Positions 39,001 to 52,727 are shown, numbered from the stretch's first letter. The stretch is DNA of 64,000 bases from Brachycybe producta (GCA_036925085.1 JAUPFP010000108.1:248001-312000), one strand, 5' to 3'. The notes: generated by a model from the sequence alone, not told the origin. A program made the numbers and translations.

Positions 39001-39300
39001 TTGAAGTTGAAATTGAAGTTGAAATTGAAGTTGAAATTGAAGTTGAAATTGAAGTTGAAATTGAAGTTGAAATTGAAGTTGAAATTGAAGTTGAAATTGA
39101 AGTTGAAATTGAAGTTGAAATTGAAGTTGAAATTGAAGTTGAAATTGAAGTTGAAATTGAAGTTGAAATTGAAGTTGAAATTGAAGTTAAAATTGAAGTT
39201 GAAATTGAAGTTGAAATTGAAGTTGAAATTGAAGTTGAAATTGAAGTTAAAAATGAATTTGAACTTGAACTTGAAAGTGAAGTTGAAGTTGAAGTTGAAA
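35925..39300. repeat. Left-type higher-order repeat, unit L5, continuation after the insertion
   Basis: Completes the broken D-like module, then E 36081, F 36511, G 37128, D-like 37654, E 38217, and from 38659 a module that starts as F and ends as G. It is the last left-type segment in the window. The intact D-like module at 37654-38220 is the reference for the pre-insertion site. Confidence 0.85.
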
Positions 39301-39424
39301 TTAAGTTGAAGTTGAAGTTAAGTTTGAAATTGAAGTTTAAGTTGAATTTGAAGTTAAAATTGAATTTGAAATTGAAGTTAAAATTGAAGTTGAAATTGAA
39401 GTTGAAATTGAAGTTGAAATTAAG

Positions 39425-41553
39425 TTGAAGTTGAAGTTATGTTTGAAATTGAAGTATAAGTTGAATTTGAAGTTAAAATTGAAGTTGAAATTGAAGTTAA
39501 AATTGAAGTTGCAATTGAAGTTGAAATTGAAGTTGAAATTGAAGTTGAAATTGAAGTTGAAATTGAAGTTGAAATTGAAGTTGAAATTGAAGTTGAAATT
39601 GAAGTTGAAATTGAAGTTGAAATTAAGTTGAAGTTGAAGTTAAGTTTGAAATTGAAGTTTAAGTTGAATTTGAAGTTAAAATTGAAGTTGAAATTGAAGT
39701 TAAAATTGAAGTTGATATTGAAGTTGAAATTAAAGTTAAAATTGAAGTTGAATTTGAAGTTGATGTTGAAGTTGAATTTGAAATTGAACTTGAAAGTGAA
39801 GTTGAAGTTGAAGTTAAGTTAAAGATGAATTTGAAGTTGAAATTAAGTTGAAGTTGAAGTTAAGTTTGAAATTGAAGTTTAAGTTGAATTTGAAGTTAAA
39901 ATTGAAGTTGAAATTGAAGTTGAAATTGAAGTTGAAATTGAAGTTGAAATTGAAGTTGAAATTGAAGTTGAAATTGAAGTTGAAATTGAAGTTGAAATTG
40001 GAGTTGAAATTGAAGTTGAAATTGAAGTTGAAATTAAGTTGAAGTTGAAGTTAAGTTTGAAATTGAAGTTTAAGTTGAATTTGAAGTTAAAATTGAAGTT
40101 GAAATTGAAGTTAAAATTGAAGTTGCAATTGAAGTTGAAATTGAAGTTGAAATTGAAGTTGAAATTGAAGTTGAAATTGAAGTTGAAATTGAAGTTGAAA
40201 TTGAAGTTGAAATTGAAGTTGAAATTGAAGTTAAAAATGAATTTGAACTTTAACTTGAAAGTGAAGTTGAAGTTGAAGTTAAGTTGAAGATGAATTTGAA
40301 GTTGAACTTGAACGTGAAGTTGAAGTTAAAGTTGAAGTTAAGTTGAAGTTAAGTTGAAGTTAAGTTGAAGTTAAGTTGAAGTTAAGTTGAAGTTAAGTTG
40401 AAGTTAAGTTGAAGTTAAGTTGAAGTTAAGTTGAAGTTGAAGTTAAGTTGAAGTTAAGTTGAAGTTGAAGTTAAGTTTGAAATTGAAGTTTAAGTTGAAT
40501 TTGAAGTTAAAATTGAAGTTGAAATTGAAGTTGAAATTGAAGTTGAAATTGAAGTTGAAATTGAAGTTGAAATTGAAGTTGAAATTGAAGTTGAAATTGA
40601 AGTTGAAATTAAAGTTAAAATTGAAGTTGAAATTGAAGTTGAAATTGACTTTGAAATTGAAGTTGAAATTGAAGTTGAAATTGAAGTTGAAATTGAAGTT
40701 GAAATTGAAGTTGAAATTGAAGTTGAAATTGAAGTTGAAATTGAAGTTGAAATTGAAGTTGAAATTGAAGTTGAAATTGAAGTTGAAATTGACATTGAAA
40801 TTGAAGTTGAAATTGAAGTTAAAATTGAAGTTGAAATTGAAGTTGAAATTGAAGTTGAAATTAAAGTTAAAATTGAAGTTGAAATTGAAGTTGAAATTGA
40901 CTTTGAAATTGAAGTTGAAATTGAAGTTGAAATTGAAGTTGAAATTGAAGTTGAAATTGAAGTTGAAATTGAAGTTGAAATTGAAGTTGAAATTGAAGTT
41001 GAAATTGAAGTTGAAATTGGAGTTGAAATTGAAGTTGAAATTGAAGTTGAAATTGAAGTTGAAATTGAAGTTGAAATTGAAGTTGAAATTGAAGTTGAAA
41101 TTGAAGTTGCAATTGAAGTTGAAATTGAAGTTGAAATTGAAGTTGAAATTGAAGTTGAAATTAAAGTTGAAATTGAAGTTGAAACTGAAGTTGAAATTGA
41201 AGTTGAAATTGAAGTTGAAATTGAAATTGAAATTGAAGTTAAAATTGAAGTTGAAATTGAAGTTGATATTGAAGTTGAAATTAAAGTTAAAATTAAAGTT
41301 GAATTTGAAGTTGAAGTTGAAGTTGAATTTGAAATTGAACTTGAAAGTGAAGTTGAAGTTGAAGTTGAAGTTAAGTTGAAGATGAATTTGAAGTTGAACT
41401 TGAAAGTCAAGTTGAAGTTGAAGTTGAAATTAAGTTGAAGTTGAAGTTAAGTTTGAAATTGAAGTTTAAGTTGAATTTGAAGTTAAAATTGAATTTGAAA
41501 TTGAAGTTAAAATTGAAGTTGAAATTGAAGTTGAAATTGAAGTTGAAATTAAG
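39425..41553. repeat. Right-type higher-order repeat, unit R1 (about 2.13 kb)
   Basis: The marker TTATGTTTGAAATTGAAGTATAAG opens the unit (shown here by its first bases TTATGTTTG). Sub-modules follow near 39628, 39848, 40039 (ending GAACTTTAACTTG), the 11-mer run at 40334, and a long run of 12-mers with GACTTT and GACATT variants from 40459. Confidence 0.82.
40334..40432. repeat. 11-mer run, 9 x GAAGTTAAGTT
   Basis: Nine perfect head-to-tail GAAGTTAAGTT units (99 bp). The 11-bp step contains TAA, stops the KLKL frame and shifts phase relative to the 12-mer array. Confidence 0.93.
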
Positions 41554-44216
41554 TTGAAGTTGAAGTTATGTTTGAAATTGAAGTATAAGTTGAATTTGAA
41601 GTTAAAATTGAAGTTGAAATTGAAGTTAAAATTGAAGTTGCAATTGAAGTTGAAATTGAAGTTGAAATTGAAGTTGAAATTGAAGTTGAAATTGAAGTTG
41701 AAATTGAAGTTGAAATTGAAGTTGAAATTGAAGTTGAAATTGAAGTTGAAATTGAAGTTGAAATTGAAGTTGAAATTAAGTTGAAGTTGAAGTTGAAATT
41801 GAAGTTGAAATTGAAGTTGAAATTGAAGTTGAAATTGACATTGAAATTGAAGTTGAAATTGAAGTTGAAATTGAAGTTGAAATTGAAGTTGAAATTGAAG
41901 TTGAAATTGAAATTGAAATTGAAGTTAAAATTGAAGTTGAAATTGAAGTTGAATTTGAAGTTGAAATTGAAGTTGAAATTGAAGTTGAAATTGAAGTTGA
42001 AATTGAAGTTGAAATTGAAGTTGAAATTGAAGTTGAAATTGAAGTTGAAATTGAAGTTGAAATTGAAGTTGAAATTGAAGTTGAAATTGAAGTTGAAATT
42101 GAAGTTGAAATTGACATTGAAATTGAAGTTGAAATTGAAGTTGAAATTGAAGTTGAAATTGAAGTTGAAATTGAAATTGAAATTGAAGTTAAAATTGAAG
42201 TTGAAATTAAAGTTAAAATTGAAGTTGAAATTGAAGTTGAAATTGACTTTGAAATTGAAGTTGAAATTGAAGTTGAAATTGAAGTTGAAATTGAAGTTGA
42301 AATTGAAGTTGAAATTGAAGTTGAAATTGACATTGAAATTGAAGTTGAAATTGAAGTTGAAATTGAAGTTGAAATTGAAGTTGAAATTGAAGTTGAAATT
42401 GAAGTTGAAATTGAAGTTGAAATTGAAGTTGAAATTAAAGTTAAAATTGAAGTTGAAATTGAAGTTGAAATTAACTTTGAAATTGAAGTTGAAATTGAAG
42501 TTAAAATTGAAGTTGAAATTGAAGTTGAAGTTGAAGTTGAATTTGAAGTTGAACTTGAAAGTGAAGTTGAAGTTGAAGTTGAAATTAAGTTGAAGTTCAA
42601 GTTAAAATTGAAATTGAAATTGAAGTTGAAATTGAAGTTGCAATTGAAGTTGAAATTGAAGTTGAAATTGAAGTTGAAATTGAAGTTGAAATTAAAGTTA
42701 AAATTGAAGTTGAATTTGAAGTTGATGTTGAAGTTGAATTTGAAATTGAACTTGAAAGTGAAGTTGAAGTTGAAGTTAAGTTAAAGATGAATTTGAAGTT
42801 GAAATTAAGTTGAAGTTGAAGTTAAGTTTGAAATTGAAGTTTAAGTTGAATTTGAAGTTAAAATTGAAGTTGAAATTGAAGTTGAAATTGAAGTTGAAAT
42901 TGAAGTTGAAATTGAAGTTGAAATTGAAGTTAAAATTGAAGTTGAAATTGAAGTTGAAATTGGAGTTGAAATTGAAGTTGAAATTGAAGTTGAAATTAAG
43001 TTGAAGTTGAAGTTAAGTTTGAAATTGAAGTTTAAGTTGAATTTGAAGTTAAAATTGAAGTTGAAATTGAAGTTAAAATTGAAGTTGCAATTGAAGTTGA
43101 AATTGAAGTTGAAATTGAAGTTGAAATTGAAGTTGAAATTGAAGTTGAAATTGAAGTTGAAATTGAAGTTGAAATTGAAGTTGAAATTGAAGTTAAAAAT
43201 GAATTTGAACTTTAACTTGAAAGTGAAGTTGAAGTTGAAGTTAAGTTGAAGATGAATTTGAAGTTGAACTTGAACGTGAAGTTGAAGTTAAAGTTGAAGT
43301 TAAGTTGAAGTTAAGTTGAAGTTAAGTTGAAGTTAAGTTGAAGTTAAGTTGAAGTTAAGTTGAAGTTAAGTTGAAGTTAAGTTGAAGTTGAAGTTAAGTT
43401 GAAGTTAAGTTGAAGTTGAAGTTAAGTTTCAAATTGAAGTTTAAGTTGAATTTGAAGTTAAAATTGAAGTTGAAATTGAAGTTGAAATTGAAGTTGAAAT
43501 TGAAGTTGAAATTGAAGTTGAAATTGAAGTTGAAATTGAAGTTGAAATTAAAGTTAAAATTGAAGTTGAAATTGAAGTTGAAATTGACTTTGAAATTGAA
43601 GTTGAAATTGAAGTTGAAATTGAAGTTGAAATTGAAGTTGAAATTGAAGTTGAAATTGAAGTTGAAATTGAAGTTGAAATTGAAGTTGAAATTGAAGTTG
43701 AAATTGAAGTTGAAATTGAAGTTGAAATTGACATTGAAATTGAAGTTGAAATTGAAGTTAAAATTGAAGTTGCAATTGAAGTTGAAATTGAAGTTGAAAT
43801 TGAAGTTGAAATTGAAGTTGAAATTAAAGTTGAAATTGAAGTTGAAACTGAAGTTGAAATTGAAGTTGAAATTGAAGTTGAAATTGAAATTGAAATTGAA
43901 GTTAAAATTGAAGTTGAAATTGAAGTTGATATTGAAGTTGAAATTGAAGTTAAAATTAAAGTTGAATTTGAAGTTGAAGTTGAAGTTGAATTTGAAATTG
44001 AACTTGAAAGTGAAGTTGAAGTTGAAGTTGAAGTTAAGTTGAAGATGAATTTGAAGTTGAACTTGAAAGTCAAGTTGAAGTTGAAGTTGAAATTAAGTTG
44101 AAGTTGAAGTTAAGTTTGAAATTGAAGTTTAAGTTGAATTTGAAGTTAAAATTGAATTTGAAATTGAAGTTAAAATTGAAGTTGAAATTGAAGTTGAAAT
44201 TGAAGTTGAAATTAAG
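41554..44216. repeat. Right-type higher-order repeat, unit R2 (about 2.66 kb)
   Basis: Same opening marker; a longer 12-mer run (41781-42593) sits where R1 has its second sub-module. Then the usual sub-modules near 42590, 42810, 43001, the 11-mer run at 43296 and the 12-mer run from 43410. Confidence 0.8.
43296..43383. repeat. 11-mer run, 8 x GAAGTTAAGTT
   Basis: Eight perfect units (88 bp) between the GAACTTTAACTTG sub-module and the following 12-mer run, as in the other right-type units. Confidence 0.93.
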
Positions 44217-47200
44217 TTGAAGTTGAAGTTATGTTTGAAATTGAAGTATAAGTTGAATTTGAAGTTAAAATTGAAGTTGAAATTGAAGTTAAAATTGAAG
44301 TTGCAATTGAAGTTGAAATTGAAGTTGAAATTGAAGTTGAAATTGAAGTTGAAATTGAAGTTGAAATTGAAGTTGAAATTGAAGTTGAAATTGAAGTTGA
44401 AATTGAAGTTGAAATTAAGTTGAAGTTGAAGTTGAAATTGAAGTTGAAATTGAAGTTGAAATTGAAGTTGAAATTGACATTGAAATTGAAGTTGAAATTG
44501 AAGTTGAAATTGAAGTTGAAATTGAAGTTGAAATTGAAATTGAAATTGAAGTTAAAATTGAAGTTGAAATTGAAGTTGAATTTGAAGTTGAAATTGAAGT
44601 TGAAATTGAAGTTGAAATTGAAGTTGAAATTGAAGTTGAAATTGAAGTTGAAATTGAAGTTGAAATTGAAGTTGAAATTGAAGTTGAAATTGAAGTTGAA
44701 ATTGAAGTTGAAATTGAAGTTGAAATTGACATTGAAATTGAAGTTGAAATTGAAGTTGAAATTGAAGTTGAAATTGAAGTTGAAATTGAAATTAAATTGA
44801 AGTTAAAATTGAAGTTGAAATTAAAGTTAAAATTGAAGTTGAAATTGAAGTTGAAATTGACTTTGAAATTGAAGTTGAAATTGAAGTTGAAATTGAAGTT
44901 GAAATTGAAGTTGAAATTGAAGTTGAAATTGAAGTTGAAATTGACATTGAAATTGAAGTTGAAATTGAAGTTGAAATTGAAGTTGAAATTGAAGTTGAAA
45001 TTGAAGTTGAAATTGAAGTTGAAATTGAAGTTGAAATTGAAGTTGAAATTAAAGTTAAAATTGAAGTTGAAATTGAAGTTGAAATTAACTTTGAAATTGA
45101 AGTTGAAATTGAAGTTAAAATTGAAGTTGAATTTGAAGTTGAAGTTGAAGTTGAATTTGAAGTTGAACTTGAAAGTGAAGTTGAAGTTGAAGTTGAAATT
45201 AAGTTGAAGTTCAAGTTAAAATTGAAATTGAAATTGAAGTTGAAATTGAAGTTGCAATTGAAGTTGAAATTGAAGTTGAAATTGAAGTTGAAATTGAAGT
45301 TGAAATTAAAGTTGAAATTGAAGTTGAAACTGAAGTTGAAATTGAAGTTGAAATTGAAGTTGAAATTGAAGTTGAAATTGAAGTTGAAATTGAAGTTGAA
45401 ATTGAAGTTGAAATTGAAGTTGAAATTGAAGTTGAAATTGAAGTTGAAATTGAAGTTGAAATTGAAGTTGAAATTGAAGTTGAAATTGAAATTGAAATTG
45501 AAGTTAAAATTGAAGTTGAAATTGAAGTTGAATTTGAAGTTGAAATTGAAGTTGAAATTAAAGTTGAAATTGAAGTTGAAATTGAAGTTGAAATTGAAGT
45601 TGAAATTGAAGTTGAAATTGAAGTTGCAATTGAAGTTGAAATTGAAGTTGAAATTGAAGTTGAAATTGAAGTTGAAATTAAAGTTGAAATTGAAGTTGAA
45701 ACTGAAGTTGAAATTGAAGTTGAAATTGAAGTTGAAATTGAAATTGAAATTGAAGTTAAAATTGAAGTTGAAATTGAAGTTGATATTGAAGTTGAAATTA
45801 AAGTTAAAATTAAAGTTGAATTTGAAGTTGAAGTTGAAGTTGAATTTAAAATTGAACTTGAAAGTGAAGTTGAAGTTGAAGTTGAAGTTAAGTTGAAGAT
45901 GAATTTGAAGTTGAACTTGAAAGTCAAGTTGAAGTTGAAGTTGAAATTAAGTTGAAGTTGAAGTTGAAATTGAAGTTGAAATTGAAGTTGAAATTGAAGT
46001 TGAAATTGAAGTTGAAATTGAAGTTGAAATTAAAGTTAAAATTGAAGTTGAAATTGAAGTTGAAATTAACTTTGAAATTGAAGTTGAAATTGAAGTTGAA
46101 ATTGAAGTTGAAATTGACATTGAAATTGAAGTTGAAATTGAAGTTGAAATTGAAGTTGAAATTGAAGTTGAAATTGAAGTTGAAATTGACATTGAAATTG
46201 AAGTTGAAATTGAAGTTGAAATTGAAGTTGAAATTGAAGTTGAAATTGAAGTTGAAATTGACATTGAAATTGAAGTTGAAATTGAAGTTGAAATTGAAGT
46301 TGAAATTGAAGTTGAAATTGAAGTTGAAATTGAAGTTGAAATTGAAGTTGAAATTGAAGTTGAAATTAAAGTTAAAATTGAAGTTGAAATTGAAGTTGAA
46401 ATTAACTTTGAAATTGAAGTTGAAATTGAAGTTAAAATTGAAGTTGAATTTGAAGTTGAAGTTGAAGTTGAATTTGAAGTTGAACTTGAAAGTGAAGTTG
46501 AAGTTGAAGTTGAAATTAAGTTGAAGTTCAAGTTAAAATTGAAATTGAAATTGAAGTTGAAATTGAAGTTGCAATTGAAGTTGAAATTGAAGTTGAAATT
46601 GAAGTTGAAATTGAAGTTGAAATTAAAGTTGAAATTGAAGTTGAAACTGAAGTTGAAATTGAAGTTGAAATTGAAGTTGAAATTGAAGTTGAAATTGAAG
46701 TTGAAATTGAAGTTGAAATTGAAGTTGAAATTGAAGTTGAAATTGAAGTTGAAATTGAAGTTGAAATTGAAGTTGAAATTGAAGTTGAAATTGAAGTTGA
46801 AATTGAAATTGAAATTGAAGTTAAAATTGAAGTTGAAATTGAAGTTGAATTTGAAGTTGAAATTGAAGTTGAAATTGAAGTTGAAATTGAAGTTGAAATT
46901 GAAGTTGAAATTGAAGTTGAAATTGAAGTTGAAATTGAAGTTGCAATTGAAGTTGAAATTGAAGTTGAAATTGAAGTTGAAATTGAAGTTGAAATTAAAG
47001 TTGAAATTGAAGTTGAAACTGAAGTTGAAATTGAAGTTGAAATTGAAGTTGAAATTGAAATTGAAATTGAAGTTAAAATTGAAGTTGAAATTGAAGTTGA
47101 TATTGAAGTTGAAATTAAAGTTAAAATTAAAGTTGAATTTGAAGTTGAAGTTGAAGTTGAATTTAAAATTGAACTTGAAAGTGAAGTTGAAGTTGAAGTT

Positions 47201-47387
47201 GAAGTTAAGTTGAAGATGAATTTGAAGTTGAACTTGAAAGTCAAGTTGAAGTTGAAGTTGAAATTAAGTTGAAGTTGAAGTTAAGTTTGAAATTGAAGTT
47301 TAAGTTGAATTTGAAGTTAAAATTGAATTTGAAATTGAAGTTAAAATTGAAGTTGAAATTGAAGTTGAAATTGAAGTTGAAATTAAG
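44217..47387. repeat. Right-type higher-order repeat, rearranged unit R3 (about 3.17 kb)
   Basis: It opens with the marker but lacks the 11-mer run and the GAACTTTAACTTG sub-module. It holds two copies, offset by 1,317 bp, of a segment that begins TTCAAGTTAAAATTG (near 45204 and 46521). The second copy recurs again near 57878. Confidence 0.78.
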
Positions 47388-49543
47388 TTGAAGTTGAAGT
47401 TATGTTTGAAATTGAAGTATAAGTTGAATTTGAAGTTAAAATTGAAGTTGAAATTGAAGTTAAAATTGAAGTTGCAATTGAAGTTGAAATTGAAGTTGAA
47501 ATTGAAGTTGAAATTGAAGTTGAAATTGAAGTTGAAATTGAAGTTGAAATTGAAGTTGAAATTGAAGTTGAAATTGAAGTTGAAATTAAGTTGAAGTTGA
47601 AGTTAAGTTTGAAATTGAAGTTTAAGTTGAATTTGAAGTTAAAATTGAAGTTGAAATTGAAGTTACAATTGAAGTTGATATTGAAGTTGAAATTAAAGTT
47701 AAAATTGAAGTTGAATTTGAAGTTGATGTTGACGTTGAATTTGAAATTGAACTTGAAAGTGAAGTTGAAGTTGAAGTTAAGTTAAAGATGAATTTGAAGT
47801 TGAAATTAAGTTGAAGTTGAAGTTAAGTTTGAAATTGAAGTTTAAGTTGAATTTGAAGTTAAAATTGAAGTTGAAATTGAAGTTGAAATTGAAGTTGAAA
47901 TTGAAGTTGAAATTGAAGTTGAAATTGAAGTTGAAATTGAAGTTGAAATTGAAGTTGAAATTGGAGTTGAAATTGAAGTTGAAATTGAAGTTGAAATTAA
48001 GTTGAAGTTGAAGTTAAGTTTGAAATTGAAGTTTAAGTTGAATTTGAAGTTAAAATTGAAGTTGAAATTGAAGTTAAAATTGAAGTTGCAATTGAAGTTG
48101 AAATTGAAGTTGAAGTTGAAGTTGAAATTGAAGTTGAAATTGAAGTTGAAATTGAAGTTGAAATTGAAGTTGAAATTGAAGTTGAAATTGAAGTTAAAAA
48201 TGAATTTGAACTTTAACTTGAAAGTGAAGTTGAAGTTGAAGTTAAGTTGAAGATGAATTTGAAGTTGAACTTGAACGTGAAGTTGAAGTTAAAGTTGAAG
48301 TTAAGTTGAAGTTAAGTTGAAGTTAAGTTGAAGTTAAGTTGAAGTTAAGTTGAAGTTAAGTTGAAGTTGAAGTTAAGTTGAAGTTAAGTTGAAGTTGAAG
48401 TTAAGTTTGAAATTGAAGTTTAAGTTGAATTTGAAGTTAAAATTGAAGTTGAAATTGAAGTTGAAATTGAAGTTGAAATTGAAGTTGAAATTGAAGTTGA
48501 AATTGAAGTTGAAATTGAAGTTGAAATTGAAGTTGAAATTAAAGTTAAAATTGAAGTTGAAATTGAAGTTGAAATTGACTTTGAAATTGAAGTTGAAATT
48601 GAAGTTGAAATTGAAGTTGAAATTGAAGTTGAAATTGAAGTTGAAATTGAAGTTGAAATTGAAGTTGAAATTGAAGTTGAAATTGAAGTTGAAATTGAAG
48701 TTGAAATTGACATTGAAATTGAAGTTGAAATTGAAGTTAAAATTGAAGTTGAAATTGAAGTTGAAATTGAAGTTGAAATTAAAGTTAAAATTGAAGTTGA
48801 AATTGAAGTTGAAATTGACTTTGAAATTGAAGTTGAAATTGAAGTTGAAATTGAAGTTGAAATTGAAGTTGAAATTGAAGTTGAAATTGAAGTTGAAATT
48901 GAAGTTGAAATTGAAGTTGAAATTGAAGTTGAAATTGGAGTTGAAATTGAAGTTGAAATTGAAGTTGAAATTGAAGTTGAAATTGAAGTTGAAATTGAAG
49001 TTGAAATTGAAGTTGAAATTGAAGTTGCAATTGAAGTTGAAATTGAAGTTGAAATTGAAGTTGAAATTGAAGTTGAAATTAAAGTTGAAATTGAAGTTGA
49101 AACTGAAGTTGAAATTGAAGTTGAAATTGAAGTTGAAATTGAAATTGAAATTGAAGTTGAAATTGAAGTTGAAATTGAAGTTGAAATTGAAGTTGAAATT
49201 GAAGTTGCAATTGAAGTTGAAATTGAAGTTGAAATTGAAGTTGAAATTGAAGTTGAAATTAAAGTTGAAATTGAAGTTGAAACTGAAGTTGAATTTGAAG
49301 TTGAAGTTGAAGTTGAATTTGAAATTGAACTTGAAAGTGAAGTTGAAGTTGAAGTTGAAGTTAGGTTGAAGATGAATTTGAAGTTGAACTTGAAAGTCAA
49401 GTTGAAGTTGAAGTTGAAATTAAGTTGAAGTTGAAGTTAAGTTTGAAATTGAAGTTTAAGTTGAATTTGAAGTTAAAATTGAATTTGAAATTGAAGTTAA
49501 AATTGAAGTTGAAATTGAAGTTGAAATTGAAGTTGAAATTAAG
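47388..49543. repeat. Right-type higher-order repeat, unit R4 (about 2.16 kb)
   Basis: Marker at 47388, sub-modules 47591, 47811, 48002, 11-mer run 48297, 12-mer run 48389. The private variants GAAGTTACAATT (near 47661) and GATGTTGACGTTG (near 47726) are shared only with the unit at 58745. Confidence 0.84.
48297..48362. repeat. 11-mer run, 6 x GAAGTTAAGTT
   Basis: Six perfect units (66 bp), the same number as in the homologous run at 59690. Confidence 0.93.
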
Positions 49544-51847
49544 TTGAAGTTGAAGTTATGTTTGAAATTGAAGTATAAGTTGAATTTGAAGTTAAAATTG
49601 AAGTTGAAATTGAAGTTAAAATTGAAGTTGCAATTGAAGTTGAAATTGAAGTTGAAATTGAAGTTGAAATTGAAGTTGAAATTGAAGTTGAAATTGAAGT
49701 TGAAATTGAAGTTGAAATTGAAGTTGAAATTGAAGTTGAAATTAAGTTGAAGTTGAAGTTAAGTTTGAAATTGAAGTTTAAGTTGAATTTGAAGTTAAAA
49801 TTGAAGTTGAAATTGAAGTTAAAATTGAAGTTGATATTGAAGTTGAAATTAAAGTTAAAATTGAAGTTGAATTTGAAGTTGATGTTGAAGTTGAATTTGA
49901 AATTGAACTTGAAAGTGAAGTTGAAGTTGAAGTTAAGTTAAAGATGAATTTGAAGTTGAAATTAAGTTGAAGTTGAAGTTAAGTTTGAAATTGAAGTTTA
50001 AGTTGAATTTGAAGTTAAAATTGAAGTTGAAATTGAAGTTGAAATTGAAGTTGAAATTGAAGTTGAAATTGAAGTTCAAATTGAAGTTGAAATTGAAGTT
50101 GAAATTGAAGTTGAAATTGGAGTTGAAATTGAAGTTGAAATTGAAGTTGAAATTAAGTTGAAGTTGAAGTTAAGTTTGAAATTGAAGTTTAAGTTGAATT
50201 TGAAGTTAAAATTGAAGTTGAAATTGAAGTTAAAATTGAAGTTGCAATTGAAGTTGAAATTGAAGTTGAAATTGAAGTTGAAATTGAAGTTGAAATTGAA
50301 GTTGAAATTGAAGTTGAAATTGAAGTTGAAATTGAAGTTAAAAATGAATTTGAACTTTAACTTGAAAGTGAAGTTGAAGTTGAAGTTAAGTTGAAGATGA
50401 ATTTGAAGTTGAACTTGAACGTGAAGTTGAAGTTAAAGTTGAAGTTAAGTTGAAGTTAAGTTGAAGTTAAGTTGAAGTTAAGTTGAAGTTAAGTTGAAGT
50501 TAAGTTGAAGTTAAGTTGAAGTTGAAGTTAAGTTGAAGTTAAGTTGAAGTTGAAGTTAAGTTTGAAATTGAAGTTTAAGTTGAATTTGAAGTTAAAATTG
50601 AAGTTGAAATTGAAGTTGAAATTGAAGTTGAAATTGAAGTTGAAATTGAAGTTGAAATTGAAGTTGAAATTGAAGTTGAAATTGAAGTTGAAATTAAAGT
50701 TAAAATTGAAGTTGAAATTGAAGTTGAAATTGACTTTGAAATTGAAGTTGAAATTGAAGTTGAAATTGAAGTTGAAATTGAAGTTGAAATTGAAGTTGAA
50801 ATTGAAGTTGAATTTGAAGTTGAAATTGAAGTTGAAATTGAAGTTGAAATTGAAGTTGAAATTGAAGTTGAAATTGACATTGAAATTGAAGTTGAAATTG
50901 AAGTTAAAATTGAAGTTGAAATTGAAGTTGAAATTGAAGTTGAAATTAAAGTTAAAATTGAAGTTGAAATTGAAGTTGAAATTGACTTTGAAATTGAAGT
51001 TGAAATTGAAGTTGAAATTGAAGTTGAAATTGAAGTTGAAATTGAAGTTGAAATTGAAGTTGAAATTGAAGTTGAAATTGAAGTTGAAATTGAAGTTGAA
51101 ATTGGAGTTGAAATTGAAGTTGAAATTGAAGTTGAAATTGAAGTTGAAATTGAAGTTAAAATTGAAGTTGAAATTGAAGTTGAAATTGAAGTTGAAATTG
51201 AAGTTGAAATTGAAGTTGAAATTGAAGTTAAAATTGAAGTTGAATTCGAAGTTGAAGTTGAAGTTGAATTTGAAGTTGAACTTGAAAGTGAAGTTGAAGT
51301 TGAAGTTGAAATTAAGTTGAAGTTCAAGTTAAAATTGAAATTGAAATTGAAGTTGAAATTGAAGTTGCAATTGAAGTTGAAATTGAAGTTGAAACTGAAG
51401 TTGAAATTGAAGTTGAAATTGAAGTTGAAATTGAAGTTGAAATTGAAGTTGAAATTGAATTTGAAATTGAAGTTGAAATTGAAGTTGAAATTGAAGTTGA
51501 AATTGAAGTTGAAATTGAAATTGAAATTGAAGTTAAAATTGAAGTTGAAATTGAAGTTGATATTGAAGTTGAAATTAAAGTTAAAATTAAAGTTGAATTT
51601 GAAGTTGAAGTTGAAGTTGAATTTGAAATTGAACTTGAAAGTGAAGTTGAAGTTGAAGTTGAAGTTAAGTTGAAGATGAATTTGAAGTTGAACTTGAAAG
51701 TCAAGTTGAAGTTGAAGTTGAAATTAAGTTGAAGTTGAAGTTAAGTTTGAAATTGAAGTTTAAGTTGAATTTGAAGTTAAAATTGAATTTGAAATTGAAG
51801 TTAAAATTGAAGTTGAAATTGAAGTTGAAATTGAAGTTGAAATTAAG
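49544..51847. repeat. Right-type higher-order repeat, unit R5 (about 2.30 kb)
   Basis: Sub-modules at 49747, 49967, 50158, 11-mer run 50441, 12-mer run 50544, and a segment from 51317. It carries the variant GTTCAAATTG near 50076 and an EcoRI-type GAATTC near 51243. Both are found again in the unit at 60877. Confidence 0.83.
50441..50517. repeat. 11-mer run, 7 x GAAGTTAAGTT
   Basis: Seven perfect units (77 bp); the homologous run in the 11.36-kb copy at 61762 has nine. Confidence 0.93.
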
Positions 51848-52727
51848 TTGAAGTTGAAGTTATGTTTGAAATTGAAGTATAAGTTGAATTTGAAGTTAAA
51901 ATTGAAGTTGAAATTGAAGTTAAAATTGAAGTTGCAATTGAAGTTGAAATTGAAGTTGAAATTGAAGTTGAAATTGAAGTTGAAATTGAAGTTGAAATTG
52001 AAGTTGAAATTGAAGTTGAAATTGAAGTTGAAATTGAAGTTGAAATTGAAGTTGAAATTAAGTTGAAGTTGAAGTTAAGTTTGAAATTGAAGTTTAAGTT
52101 GAATTTGAAGTTAAAATTGAAGTTGAAATTGAAGTTAAAATTGAAGTTGATATTGAAGTTGAAATTAAAGTTAAAATTGAAGTTGAATTTGAAGTTGATG
52201 TTGAAGTTGAATTTGAAATTGAACTTGAAAGTGAAGTTGAAGTTGAAGTTAAGTTAAAGATGAATTTGAAGTTGAAATTAAGTTGAAGTTGAAGTTAAGT
52301 TTGAAATTGAAGTTTAAGTTGAATTTGAAGTTAAAATTGAAGTTGAAATTGAAGTTGAAATTGAAGTTGAAATTGAAGTTGAAATTGAAGTTGAAATTGA
52401 AGTTGAAATTGAAGTTGAAATTGAAGTTGAAATTGAAGTTGAAATTGGAGTTGAAATTGAAGTTGAAATTGAAGTTGAAATTAAGTTGAAGTTGAAGTTA
52501 AGTTTGAAATTGAAGTTTAAGTTGAATTTGAAGTTAAAATTGAAGTTGAAATTGAAGTTAAAATTGAAGTTGCAATTGAAGTTGAAATTGAAGTTGAAAT
52601 TGAAGTTGAAATTGAAGTTGAAATTGAAGTTGAAATTGAAGTTGAAATTGAAGTTGAAATTGAAGTTGAAATTGAAGTTAAAAATGAATTTGAACTTTAA
52701 CTTGAAAGTGAAGTTGAAGTTAAAGTT

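Noticed and set aside
40334..40432. Telomere-like repeat
   Set aside because: The 11-mer GAAGTTAAGTT and the 12-mer do not contain TTAGG or the known G-run variants, and the array is internal and orientation-uniform rather than terminal.
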